Notes: a model not told the origin generated them from the sequence alone. A DNA stretch of 19,538 nucleotides from Chitinophagales bacterium (GCA_014380545.1 JACMJP010000319.1:1-19538), one strand, 5' to 3'. Shown: positions 1 to 7,799, counted from the stretch's first letter. Numbers and translations: made by a program.

Positions 1-774
1 CCCTGGCCCGGTTACTTTTGGCTGAGTTTAACACAAATGGTAACCATTAAATATTCGCCAGATGGAATTGAAGAATGGATAGCGTTGCACACAACATATA
101 CAAATACAGGATCAGCTATTTGCCTTGCATCTGATAATTCCATTTATGCAGTGGGACAGATGTACGCAGTAACAATTCATTACACTCAAACTGAGCCGGT
201 CATTTGTACTACTCCCACAGGACTATTTACAAATGCAATTTCAACAGCAAAAGCAAGATTAAACTGGAGTTTAGTTCCCGATGCATATCAATATGAAATA
301 TGGTTTAAAAAATCAACGGCAACACCCTGGAAGAAAAAATTTGTTAGCGGTATAAGTAATAAATTAAATATTAAAGGACTTCTTTGTAATGCGAATTATG
401 TTTGGCAAATAAGAACAATTTGCGATACAACGGGAACTGATTTGGTTTCCGATTTTTCATCAATTCAAAATTTTACGACAGCTCCATGCAGACTTGGCGA
501 GACTGCGGAAGGAATTGACATCTTATTAAATGTATATCCCGTTCCGGCTGCAGATCATCTTACAATAAAATTTTCCTTACCCGCAAATCCAACATTTGCA
601 ATAATAGAGATATATGGCAGCAATGGAAAAATTGTTTATACTGTTAATGCAAATATAGATGGAGGGCAGATAACTGAAGTTATTAATACCAGTTATTATC
701 CGTCGGGAATATATCTTTTAAAGATCACATCAGATGATACTTTCGAAACACAACAGATTGTGATCAGTAAATAA
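1..774 (+). CDS. 3' part of a secreted SBBP-repeat/Fn3 protein with T9SS type A sorting domain
   Basis: The reading frame is open to base 1 with no stop, so the gene begins outside the window; the ATG at 37 is probably an internal methionine. The first visible residues (VTIKYSPDGIEEW) match the SBBP beta-propeller repeat, whose usual form is a KYSPDG..W core. An Fn3-like domain follows at about residues 55-148 from that methionine (strands around LNWSLVPDAYQYEIWF and ending IQNFTTA). The last ~80 residues form a type A T9SS C-terminal domain: a VYPVPAADHLTI start, a middle strand with YGSNGKIVY, and the end YYPSGIYLLKI...QQIVISK. Proteins of this kind cross the outer membrane by T9SS and are released or anchored on the surface. 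The role of the propeller is unknown. A strong terminator follows the stop. Confidence 0.85.
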   Translation, partial: PWPGYFWLSLTQMVTIKYSPDGIEEWIALHTTYTNTGSAICLASDNSIYAVGQMYAVTIHYTQTEPVICTTPTGLFTNAISTAKARLNWSLVPDAYQYEIWFKKSTATPWKKKFVSGISNKLNIKGLLCNANYVWQIRTICDTTGTDLVSDFSSIQNFTTAPCRLGETAEGIDILLNVYPVPAADHLTIKFSLPANPTFAIIEIYGSNGKIVYTVNANIDGGQITEVINTSYYPSGIYLLKITSDDTFETQQIVISK

Positions 775-819
775 TTATTTTGCAACTTCTGAAATTAAGT
801 TAACGGATTTAAAAATTAT

Positions 820-848
820 CCCGATTGCCTCAGGTGATCGGGTTTTTT
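820..848 (+). terminator. Rho-independent terminator after the first gene
   Basis: The arm CCCGATTGCC (820-829) pairs with GGTGATCGGG (833-842) as a ten-base-pair stem with two G-T wobbles and a TCA loop. Six T follow at 843-848. It lies 45 bases after the stop of the T9SS protein and ends that transcript before the kinase operon. Confidence 0.85.
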
Positions 849-1012
849 GTAAGCTCATTTCATACACAAATAATAATTTTTTTATATATTATGCATCCAG
901 CAGTTTCCATTCGTGTAAATGCTGATCAATGCCTGTAATTTGAAAAAAATGTATTTTAGCTCAATCCTATGGAATTTTGAGAATATTGAATAACGTTCTA
1001 GCCCTCTCTTAA

Positions 1013-2287
1013 ATGGATATCGAAAAGGAAAACAATAAGATAAATACGACACTTGAGCAATTCGAAGCACTATTTCGGTATTCAACAATCGGTATTATTA
1101 TTACCGACAGCTTGGGTTCAATCATAAATGTGAACAATATGGCCGAAACAGAATTCGGTTTTACGAAGGATGAACTTATTGGTGAAAAAATAGAAATACT
1201 CATACCAGACCAATACAAATCAAAACACGAAACTCACAGGGATAATTTTTATCAGCATCCGCACAATCGTTCCATGGGAACCGGCAGAGATCTCTATGCG
1301 AAAAAGAAAGATGGAAAAATGTTTCCGGTTGAAATTAGCCTCAGCCATTATACCATTGACTCAAAATTATATGCTATTGCTTTTATCATTGACATTACTG
1401 TAAGAAAAGGAAATGAACAAATGATGTTATCGCAAAAAATCGAACTGGAAAAAAATACGCTCGAAATACAATTATTAAATACAGACCTTGAAAAGAAAAT
1501 TGACGACCGTACCAAGATGCTTAAGGAAACATTATATGAGCTTGAAACTTCGAGGCAGGAATTAAATAAAGCATTTATACATGAAAAAGAATTGGGAGAC
1601 CTAAAATCGAGATTTGTAACCATGGCTTCTCATGAATTCAGGACGCCACTGAGCACCATATTGTCTTCTGTTTCATTGCTCGGAAAGTATACTTTAACTG
1701 ATGAGCAGGATAAAAGAGATAAACATATTGGGCGCATAAAGGAAGCAGTGCAAAATATGAAAAATATTCTCGAAGATTTTCTATCACTGGGAAAGCTGGA
1801 AGAAGGCTCAGTAAAAGCTAAAATTGAAACAATGAATACCGGGGATTTTATTTTTGAGTTAAAGAATACGATTACTGATATGCAGCAAATTTGCAGGCAG
1901 GGACAAACAATTCAACTTACACATGAATTACCTGTCCAGACAACTACTGATATTAACCTCTTCAAAAATATATTAATTAACCTGTTGTCAAATGCCATAA
2001 AATTTTCACCTGAAAATTCTGTAATTCATATAAATTTACTTTCAAAAGAAAATAATTTAATGCTGTCAGTAAAAGATAATGGTATCGGTATTTCAAAAGA
2101 GGATCAGACACATTTATTTGAAAGATTCTTTCGGGCAAAGAATGCAACAAATGTGCAGGGAACAGGACTGGGTTTACACATTATTGGAAAATATGTTGAA
2201 TTGCTTGATGGAAAGATTGAATTACAGAGTCAGCTTGATAAAGGAACGGAATTCATTATTTTCTTACCGCAAAATATTTCAAATTAA
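1013..2287 (+). CDS. Soluble PAS-domain sensor histidine kinase (FixL-like)
   Basis: This 424-residue kinase autophosphorylates on His and should pass the phosphate to the response regulator encoded 12 bases downstream. Domain order is PAS/PAC at about 15-130, a charged coiled coil at about 135-195, HisKA with the phospho-acceptor H207 in SHEFRTPL, then HATPase_c with N box N327 (LLSNAIKF), G1 box DNGIGI at 355-360, F box near 368-375 and G2 box GTGLGL at 383-388. There is no signal peptide or membrane segment, so it senses an internal signal. The PAS part (ILIPDQYKSKHETH, then GTGRDLYAKKKDG.MFPVEIS) resembles the oxygen sensor FixL; by alignment from memory H72 falls on the FixL heme-ligand His and R92 on the distal Arg. 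Many non-heme PAS domains share this signature, so heme binding is only a hypothesis. No Shine-Dalgarno site is evident. Confidence 0.93.
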   Translation: MDIEKENNKINTTLEQFEALFRYSTIGIIITDSLGSIINVNNMAETEFGFTKDELIGEKIEILIPDQYKSKHETHRDNFYQHPHNRSMGTGRDLYAKKKDGKMFPVEISLSHYTIDSKLYAIAFIIDITVRKGNEQMMLSQKIELEKNTLEIQLLNTDLEKKIDDRTKMLKETLYELETSRQELNKAFIHEKELGDLKSRFVTMASHEFRTPLSTILSSVSLLGKYTLTDEQDKRDKHIGRIKEAVQNMKNILEDFLSLGKLEEGSVKAKIETMNTGDFIFELKNTITDMQQICRQGQTIQLTHELPVQTTTDINLFKNILINLLSNAIKFSPENSVIHINLLSKENNLMLSVKDNGIGISKEDQTHLFERFFRAKNATNVQGTGLGLHIIGKYVELLDGKIELQSQLDKGTEFIIFLPQNISN

Positions 2288-2299
2288 AATATATTCTAA

Positions 2300-3358
2300 A
2301 TGAAAAAAATATTACTTATTGAAGATAATTCAGAGCTCAGGGAAAATACAGCGGAAATACTTGAGCTTGCAAATTATAAAGTGTTCACTGCTGAAAATGG
2401 AAAAATTGGTGTTGACATCGCCATACAGGAAAATCCGGATATTATTATTTGTGATATCATGATGCCCGTATTGGATGGGTATGGTGTAATTCATCTTTTA
2501 GGCATGAATGAGAACACTAAAAATATTCCCTTTATTTTTCTTACCGCAAAAACTGAAAAAACAGATTTCAGAAAAGGAATGGAAATGGGTGCTGATGATT
2601 ATATTACTAAACCATTTGATGATATTGAATTATTAAAAGCTGTAGAAACCAGGCTGAAGAAAAATGAATTATTAAAACAATCTTTTTCAAATGATGTAAA
2701 AGGGCTAAAAGATTTTATTGACAATGCTCAAACAGCAGGGGGTCTTGAACTTACTTCAGAAATTCGTGAAATAACTGATTACAAAAAGAAACAACAATTA
2801 TATTCAGAAGGAAAAAAGCCTCACTACGTTTATTATGTGATCAAGGGAAAGATAAAAGCATATATGATAAATGATGTCGGAAAAGAATTAATAACATCTA
2901 TGTATGTGTCCGGAGATTTTATTGGATATACTTCAATTCTTGAAGACAAACCCTATGCTGATAATGCCGAAGTATTGGAGGATGCAGAATTAATGTTAAT
3001 TCCCGGAAAAGACTTTTTACAACTGATTAGTAATGACAGGCTAATAGCGCAGCAATTCATAAAATTACTTACAAAAAACGTTGTAGAGAATGAAGAGAAA
3101 TTGATCTCTCTTGCTTATAATTCACTGCGGAAGAGAGTTGCTGCAGGGCTGATGGAAGTATATGATAAATTTAAAACAGTTGAACCAGGGATGAGAAAGG
3201 TGGAAATTTCAAGGGATAATCTTGCAAGAATAATTGGTACCGCAAAAGAATCATTAATTAGAACGCTTAGCGATTTCAAAGAAGAAAAATTAATTGAGAT
3301 ACAGAACGGCAAAATTCATATTCTTGATGAAAATAAATTACGCTTTTTGCCGTATTAA
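2300..3358 (+). CDS. Response regulator fused to a CRP/FNR-type transcription factor (REC-cNMP-HTH)
   Basis: The 352-residue protein starts with a receiver domain (about 1-120): acidic pocket E8/D9, phospho-acceptor D52 in ICDIMMPVLDG, T82 and K104 in YITKPF. A short linker leads to a CAP-like effector beta-barrel (about 150-260; HYVYYVIKGKIKAYM, then VSGDFIGYTSIL). The dimerisation helix and a Crp winged helix-turn-helix follow (about 270-345; SRDNLARIIGTAKESLIRTLSDF as recognition region). The stretch that carries the Glu and Arg for cAMP contact in E. coli CRP lacks an Arg here, and there is no FNR-type N-terminal Cys cluster. Control is therefore probably by phosphorylation of D52 rather than by a nucleotide or Fe-S cluster. 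It works in effect as FixJ and FixK in one chain. It is co-transcribed with the upstream PAS kinase (12-base gap), its likely partner. Confidence 0.94.
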   Translation: MKKILLIEDNSELRENTAEILELANYKVFTAENGKIGVDIAIQENPDIIICDIMMPVLDGYGVIHLLGMNENTKNIPFIFLTAKTEKTDFRKGMEMGADDYITKPFDDIELLKAVETRLKKNELLKQSFSNDVKGLKDFIDNAQTAGGLELTSEIREITDYKKKQQLYSEGKKPHYVYYVIKGKIKAYMINDVGKELITSMYVSGDFIGYTSILEDKPYADNAEVLEDAELMLIPGKDFLQLISNDRLIAQQFIKLLTKNVVENEEKLISLAYNSLRKRVAAGLMEVYDKFKTVEPGMRKVEISRDNLARIIGTAKESLIRTLSDFKEEKLIEIQNGKIHILDENKLRFLPY

Positions 3359-3370
3359 TTAATTATTTGT

Positions 3371-3781
3371 TTATGCACTGAAATTCTTTCCCGCAGTATT
3401 TTGCATTTGCAGGCTCCAGTCTTCTGTTAATGATGTTTTAACCCAAACATTTCCGGATATCCTATATATAACAATTGCAAGCCCTATATTTTTAAAATCA
3501 TTTTTTAATTCAAATACTTTTTTATCCTCATTGAGATTTATATAAATATTTTCCCTACCGTTTACAAAAGCAGATAATTTTAATGCTGGTGAGAGCATTT
3601 CCGGTCTTTCATTTTTACTTTCCGATTCCATGTTTTTACAGAATTCAAACTTTAAAAATGGGAATTGCTGCTCAAGATCATTTTGAACATCACGAATAGT
3701 TGAATTACTGCTAATTCTTAGTTTTATTATATCACCATATATATTTTGGTTAAAATTCATATACAAAAATGCCATAACCAT
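3371..3781 (-). CDS. Small conserved-looking protein of unknown function
   Basis: I do not recognise a named family. The product is up to 136 residues, without signal peptide or membrane helix, so probably cytoplasmic. Three in-frame ATGs lie close together (3781, 3775, 3760). The third gives MNFNQNIYGDIIKL, a sensible start for the folded part, so the true start may be 3760. The middle (ELKNDFKNIGLAIVIYR) and the end (SGNVWVKTSLTEDWSLQMQN) look like a compact alpha/beta domain. It converges on the response regulator with 12 bases between stops and diverges from the DUF2892 gene. The shared upstream region holds an FNR/CRP-like dyad, suggesting control by the neighbouring regulator. Confidence 0.7.
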   Translation of the reverse strand: MVMAFLYMNFNQNIYGDIIKLRISSNSTIRDVQNDLEQQFPFLKFEFCKNMESESKNERPEMLSPALKLSAFVNGRENIYINLNEDKKVFELKNDFKNIGLAIVIYRISGNVWVKTSLTEDWSLQMQNTAGKNFSA

Positions 3782-3794
3782 ACAATTTAAAAAA

Positions 3795-3806
3795 TGACGA
3801 AAGTCA
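3795..3806. promoter_or_regulatory. Perfect TGAC-N4-GTCA dyad, candidate CRP/FNR-family operator
   Basis: TGACGAAAGTCA is a perfect 4+4 inverted repeat with a four-base spacer. This is the geometry of FNR/CRP-family half sites (FNR TTGAT-N4-ATCAA). It sits 14 bases upstream of the outermost ATG of the minus-strand gene and in the divergent promoter region of the DUF2892 gene. The REC-CRP fusion encoded next door is the natural candidate to bind it. A 12-base dyad can arise by chance, but location and geometry agree. Confidence 0.45.
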
Positions 3807-3837
3807 CCTTTTGCTATGAGTTATATTATACGTACTA

Positions 3838-3851
3838 ATGACGTACATCAT
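3838..3851. promoter_or_regulatory. Second FNR/CRP-like imperfect dyad upstream of the DUF2892 gene
   Basis: A-TGAC-GTAC-ATCA-T is an inverted repeat with one mismatched pair (TGAC against ATCA) and the same N4 spacer as the dyad at 3795. The two centres are 44 bases apart, close to four helical turns. It ends 49 bases before the preferred ATG at 3901, a suitable place for an activator or repressor site. It is weaker than the first dyad. Confidence 0.35.
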
Positions 3852-3900
3852 TTTTTTAAAGTCCTGCAGATATCAATTTTGCCTTATAAAATTAAACGCT

Positions 3901-4143
3901 ATGAATTTTAAAAACAATCTTGACTTTGCCGAAGTAATACTTAGATATGCAATACTTATGGCTATCGGAATAACTGCAGGTATATTACATCAATACTGGA
4001 TGGTTATTCCAATGATGCTGGTTTTCCTGACAGCAATTTTAGGATGGTGCCCTGTTAAAATGGTTTTTACGAATTTAAAAAAGAAAAGATCTGATACAGG
4101 ATTGCACACTGATATTCCGGTACAACACATGCATTTTGCATGA
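3901..4143 (+). CDS. DUF2892 (YgaP-like) small inner-membrane protein
   Basis: The protein has 80 residues if translation starts at the ATG at 3901 (MNFKNNLDFAEVILRYAI). An earlier in-frame ATG at 3838 would add 21 residues unlike the family and would overlap a likely operator, so I prefer 3901. Two adjacent membrane helices (about 15-32 and 35-52) are followed by the family motif GWCPVKMVF; DUF2892 proteins typically have a GWCP motif after the second helix. The tail is basic, then His-containing (VQHMHFA). The family's biochemical role is unknown; the domain also occurs next to rhodanese domains and in redox or respiratory gene clusters. The gene is divergent from an unknown small gene and sits between a CRP-type regulator and a secreted cupredoxin. 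Confidence 0.8.
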   Translation: MNFKNNLDFAEVILRYAILMAIGITAGILHQYWMVIPMMLVFLTAILGWCPVKMVFTNLKKKRSDTGLHTDIPVQHMHFA

Positions 4144-4207
4144 AATTAAAGTGCATAATTATCTCTTGTACTGGAAACACATATCTTTAAAACCGGATCC
4201 TGTAATA

Positions 4208-4238
4208 AAAAGAGAGTGGCAAATATCCACTCTCTTTT
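4208..4238. terminator. Bidirectional terminator between convergent genes
   Basis: AAAAGAGAGTGG (4208-4219) and CCACTCTCTTTT (4227-4238) form a perfect 12-base-pair stem with a seven-base loop. A runs on the left and T runs on the right allow termination on both strands. It lies between the convergent DUF2892 and cupredoxin genes and can serve both. Confidence 0.85.
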
Positions 4239-4259
4239 AAGAAAAGGCAAACGGAAAAA

Positions 4260-5126
4260 TTAAAACAACAATATTTTTCTGCGTAAATTATTTTCTTCAT
4301 TTTCTATCGCAAGAATGTAAAAACCTTTTGAATGCGGAGGCAGTATTAAACTTTCTTCATGCAATTTGCCATTTATTATTGTGTTATTCATAACAATAAC
4401 TTTTCCTGTTGCGTCAAATAGTTTTGTAATGCAGTTTCCCGGCGTTGCTCCATGAATAAGAATAGTAAGTGATTGATCATCTTCAATGGAATAGCAACAA
4501 TTAAAAATTGGTGTATCAGACGTTTCTTTTAACGATGCTGTTGTAAAAGTTGATACAGGTGTAAAGTTGCTTTGGTCTGTTCCGCAAATTGTTTTTATTT
4601 TATACTGATACAATGTGGAAGCAGAAAGCCCGGTTAAAATTTTTGTATTTGTAACGGACGGTTTTTTAAACCATGATGATGTTCCGAAACTGCGGTAAAA
4701 AACACCATACTTTGTTGCACCATCAACAATATCCCAATTCACTCTTGCCGAGTTTGAGGTAATAAGATCAACAAATGATGCATCGGTTTTCTCACATATA
4801 AAAGGTTCGGCGCTTACGGTAATAGAACCCGACATACCACTCCCTCCTGAACTGCCATGTATCAGGCAATGAAATGAAAATGTTCCGGCACTGGTGAGAA
4901 CAAGATCAAATTGTTGATTTAAAATATCCATCGGTATGTCAGAAAAAATACCGCTGTCAGAAACCGTAGGGTGATTTCCTTCTATCCACTGAAAGGTTAC
5001 TGTATCGCCCAGATTAATGCTAACGGATAGAGGCACATATTCAAAATTACGTACTTCAATAATATGCGTAACAGCAAAAATCTGCATGCTTAATATTAAA
5101 AAAAGAAAGAATAGTGCGCTTCTCAT
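4260..5126 (-). CDS. Secreted cupredoxin (plastocyanin/azurin-like) with Fn3 and T9SS type A domain
   Basis: A signal peptide (MRSALFFLFLILSMQIFA) precedes a type I blue-copper domain at about 20-106. The expected ligands are all visible: H52 (EGNHPTVS), then C87, H90 and M98 in FHCLIHG...GMSG. Spacing (Cys-x2-His-x7-Met) fits a plastocyanin/azurin-type site with a slightly long last loop. An Fn3 domain follows at about 112-196 (SARVNWDIVDGATKYGVFYR to STFTTA), then a type A T9SS sorting domain to the end (GKVIVMNNTIINGK, KGFYILAIENEENNLRRKILLF). It should carry one electron at the cell surface or in the medium. Its partner is unknown. Position beside a FixL-like kinase, a REC-CRP regulator and a DUF2892 protein suggests a respiratory or NO-related setting, which is inference. 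Confidence 0.88.
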   Translation of the reverse strand: MRSALFFLFLILSMQIFAVTHIIEVRNFEYVPLSVSINLGDTVTFQWIEGNHPTVSDSGIFSDIPMDILNQQFDLVLTSAGTFSFHCLIHGSSGGSGMSGSITVSAEPFICEKTDASFVDLITSNSARVNWDIVDGATKYGVFYRSFGTSSWFKKPSVTNTKILTGLSASTLYQYKIKTICGTDQSNFTPVSTFTTASLKETSDTPIFNCCYSIEDDQSLTILIHGATPGNCITKLFDATGKVIVMNNTIINGKLHEESLILPPHSKGFYILAIENEENNLRRKILLF

Positions 5127-5316
5127 ATAATAAATATTTATTTTAAACGAAGGTATTCATTGTATTTGAAGCTGATGTTTAGAAGAAACTAAATGATTGT
5201 AAAAAAATAACTATCAGTTAGTATTATAAAGTTTAATATCTCAGTACTTTTTTCTGCTATGATCAAAAAAGGTGAGATAGAATTAAAAATATGCGATAAT
5301 GTATATTATTTTTTAT

Positions 5317-5351
5317 AAAAAAAGTTGCCCCGCCAGGCGGGACAACTTTTT
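5317..5351 (-). terminator. Rho-independent terminator of the beta-helix gene
   Basis: AAAAAGTTG-C-CCCG and CGGG-A-CAACTTTTT face each other around a short CCAGG loop, with a single C/A mismatch. Read on the minus strand the GC-rich stem is followed by a run of T (complement of the A run at 5317-5323). It lies 29 bases after the stop of the minus-strand beta-helix gene. Confidence 0.85.
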
Positions 5352-5379
5352 AATGTAAACTGCGAAATGAGAACTTTAA

Positions 5380-7773
5380 TTATTTTGTGATCGCAAGTTC
5401 TTTTGTTACAAGAATATTGTTTGATTCAATTGTTACTATATACATTCCGCTTTCGAAACCGGTAACATCAACAATTGCTTCATTAATTCCTTCAACACTG
5501 AAGTTATTCATACGATAAACTTCCTGACCCATAATATTTGTAATTGAAATATTTACCATTCCTGCTGCTTCAATTTGAATTGTTACATTGTTGCTTGCAG
5601 GGTTCGGGAACATATTTAATATTGTTGCATCAACTACTACATTGTTTTGTAAACGCAATGGAGTTGTTGTAAATGTTCCTATTGCAGAATAAGCTGAAGA
5701 ACCTCCACCACAATTTGTTCTTACACGGTATTGGTAAGCTGTACTTGCCAATAAACCAGTAAGTGTTTTTGAAGTTGATGTAGCGGAGGTAGTTGTCCAT
5801 GCACCTACTCCTACTTTTCTATACTGAACAGTGTAGTTATTAATAGCACACGGATCAGTCCAGTTAATAGTTGCTGATGTTGCACCGAGTCCTGTTATAG
5901 AGAATCCATAAGGTACACCGCAAACCACCGTATTTCCATTTTTCTTAGAATAAGCACTTTTTTCTGAAGTTGCACATTTTGAGCGCACTGAGAATTCGTA
6001 GCTGCTGCTTGCAGCAAGTCCGGTGAATGTATAACTTGTTACTGCACCAACATTAACAACGGGGCTATAAGTACCGCCAACTAGTCTGTAACGTACATCA
6101 TAAGAAACCGCACCTGATACAGGAGCCCAGTTTAATACTGATGAACAGCTTGTTGGGTTTGTAACAGTTAAACCTGTTGGTTTTGGTACAACTATATCAG
6201 TTACTGCAAAGTTTTGCACTACATTACATGCACCGCTTGTAACTGTTACAGTATAAGAACCTGCAGCAAGACCTGATACATCCTGTGTTGTTGGTCCGTG
6301 GCTCCAGCTATAAGTATAAGAACCTGTTCCGCCTGCAGGAGTAATATCAATTGAACCTGTGTTAGGGCAAGTTGAAGCGCTAACTGTTCCTGTTACAGTA
6401 GGGTTGTAGTTAATTCCTGCTGTTGAATAATCTGCATTTTGCGGATCAAACTCAGTCCATGTAGAAGTCCAGTCCTGTGAAGCTGTAGAAGAAAGAGCTC
6501 CAACATAAGTTGTACTTGTAAAGAATGCATCTGTATAATCACCTGTAAAATCTGTTCCGAGGAAGTTTGCAGGAGATAAAGCTGTAGGACGGAAATCAGG
6601 TGAACCTGTTAAGTCAAAAGGATCAACTAAGCTTACTGATGTATTATCTGTGTATTCAGTATTGTTGTTACCATTTGCCCACACATCAATATCAAAACCA
6701 ACAGTACATGTAGTACATAAGTAATCATCGGAGTTTCCTGATAAAATATTGCTCTTAAAAGTTAATAAACCGCTGTTTGCATTATCAGAAGTGTTTGAAC
6801 CTTCAATTTTTAAACCTGCTTCAGGGTAACCCATAATAATTGAATTCTGGATTGAAGCTTCTGTATTTCTTCTTAAATGCGCACCTCTTTTATAGTTAGA
6901 GTTAATTACTGTAGTACCGTCGAATTTAGGGCCTACAACTGTCATGTTTGAAAATAACGTTTGGGTTTTTGGAGTATTTGTAGAACCAGTTGCGTCGTTA
7001 TCACTTTCAAAACCGTTAGAACCTGAAACGTCAGCAGTATTTGGGTCTCTTAATTCAATACCAAACTGTACTTTACCTCTATGCCCGAAATCTGAATCGA
7101 AAGAATCATCTAATGTTCTGTACGAAACTAAATTTTTTGCGTTCACTGTTCCTCCGAACCATTCAAAAGCATCGTCACCACCATAAGATACCTGAACATT
7201 TTCAATTACAGTTCCACTGCCAACACCACCCATTGTTAAACCGTTAATTTCAGATCCCGGTAAAAATGCTATACCGCCAAATTCAATACGCATATAAGTA
7301 ATGCTTCCTGAATTATCAGCATCATTGGTTCCACCATATTGACCGTCACCTTCCGGAGTATCAACACCACCTTCAATAATTGCCTGGTTACCAGGTACGC
7401 CTGCATTAACATCTGCAGCATTAATTGTAGCATCACCTAATACGATAACACCACCAATATCACCTGCAGCTCTTAAACCAGCAGCTTTATCAGATGTAAA
7501 TACAACGGGTTCACATTGTGTACCCTGAACATCAATTGTACCTGTTTTAGTAATGATAACGGTTGCTTTACTTGCAGTTACTCCTTTAATTAAAGTACCT
7601 GCTTCAATAGTTAATGTTGCACCATCTTCAACATAAACAAAGCCGTCAACAAGATAAATGTTGTTGTTTGTCCATGTAGTGTTGCTTGTAATTTCGCCAC
7701 TTACCGTGACTTGGGTAAATGCGGTAGTAATACATAACAGTATTACAATTCCGCTTAGTAAAATTTTGTTCAT
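5380..7773 (-). CDS. Large secreted beta-helix protein with SprB repeat, two Fn3 domains and T9SS type A domain
   Basis: This 797-residue multidomain protein has a signal peptide at 1-20 (ending TAFTQ). Residues about 25-450 form a repetitive beta-strand region: LVDGFVYVEDGATLTIEAGTLIKG, then GGVIVLG, MRIEFGG, VQVSYGGDDAFEWFGG and DSDFGHRG. I recognise this pattern from Bacteroidota right-handed parallel beta-helix proteins often labelled only as T9SS targets. A SprB-type repeat follows at about 461-526 (CPNTGSIDITPAGGTGSY, then GLAAGSYTVTVTSG), then Fn3 domains at about 531-610 and 619-704, and the type A sorting domain from about 718 (MFPNPASNNVTIQI to TKELAITK). It is likely a surface or extracellular adhesin-like or glycan-facing protein. 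No catalytic motif was identified. A promoter fitting the Bacteroidota consensus lies just upstream. Confidence 0.9.
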   Translation of the reverse strand: MNKILLSGIVILLCITTAFTQVTVSGEITSNTTWTNNNIYLVDGFVYVEDGATLTIEAGTLIKGVTASKATVIITKTGTIDVQGTQCEPVVFTSDKAAGLRAAGDIGGVIVLGDATINAADVNAGVPGNQAIIEGGVDTPEGDGQYGGTNDADNSGSITYMRIEFGGIAFLPGSEINGLTMGGVGSGTVIENVQVSYGGDDAFEWFGGTVNAKNLVSYRTLDDSFDSDFGHRGKVQFGIELRDPNTADVSGSNGFESDNDATGSTNTPKTQTLFSNMTVVGPKFDGTTVINSNYKRGAHLRRNTEASIQNSIIMGYPEAGLKIEGSNTSDNANSGLLTFKSNILSGNSDDYLCTTCTVGFDIDVWANGNNNTEYTDNTSVSLVDPFDLTGSPDFRPTALSPANFLGTDFTGDYTDAFFTSTTYVGALSSTASQDWTSTWTEFDPQNADYSTAGINYNPTVTGTVSASTCPNTGSIDITPAGGTGSYTYSWSHGPTTQDVSGLAAGSYTVTVTSGACNVVQNFAVTDIVVPKPTGLTVTNPTSCSSVLNWAPVSGAVSYDVRYRLVGGTYSPVVNVGAVTSYTFTGLAASSSYEFSVRSKCATSEKSAYSKKNGNTVVCGVPYGFSITGLGATSATINWTDPCAINNYTVQYRKVGVGAWTTTSATSTSKTLTGLLASTAYQYRVRTNCGGGSSAYSAIGTFTTTPLRLQNNVVVDATILNMFPNPASNNVTIQIEAAGMVNISITNIMGQEVYRMNNFSVEGINEAIVDVTGFESGMYIVTIESNNILVTKELAITK

Positions 7774-7799
7774 AATTAGTTGCAGTTTTTAATGCGCTT

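Noticed and set aside
3838..3900. Upstream ATG giving a longer DUF2892 protein
   Set aside because: The extra 21 residues do not look like the family and overlap the second dyad; the ATG at 3901 fits better.
6944..7247. Two plus-strand frames inside the beta-helix gene
   Set aside because: They are antisense to a clear domain-rich coding region and show no domain of their own.
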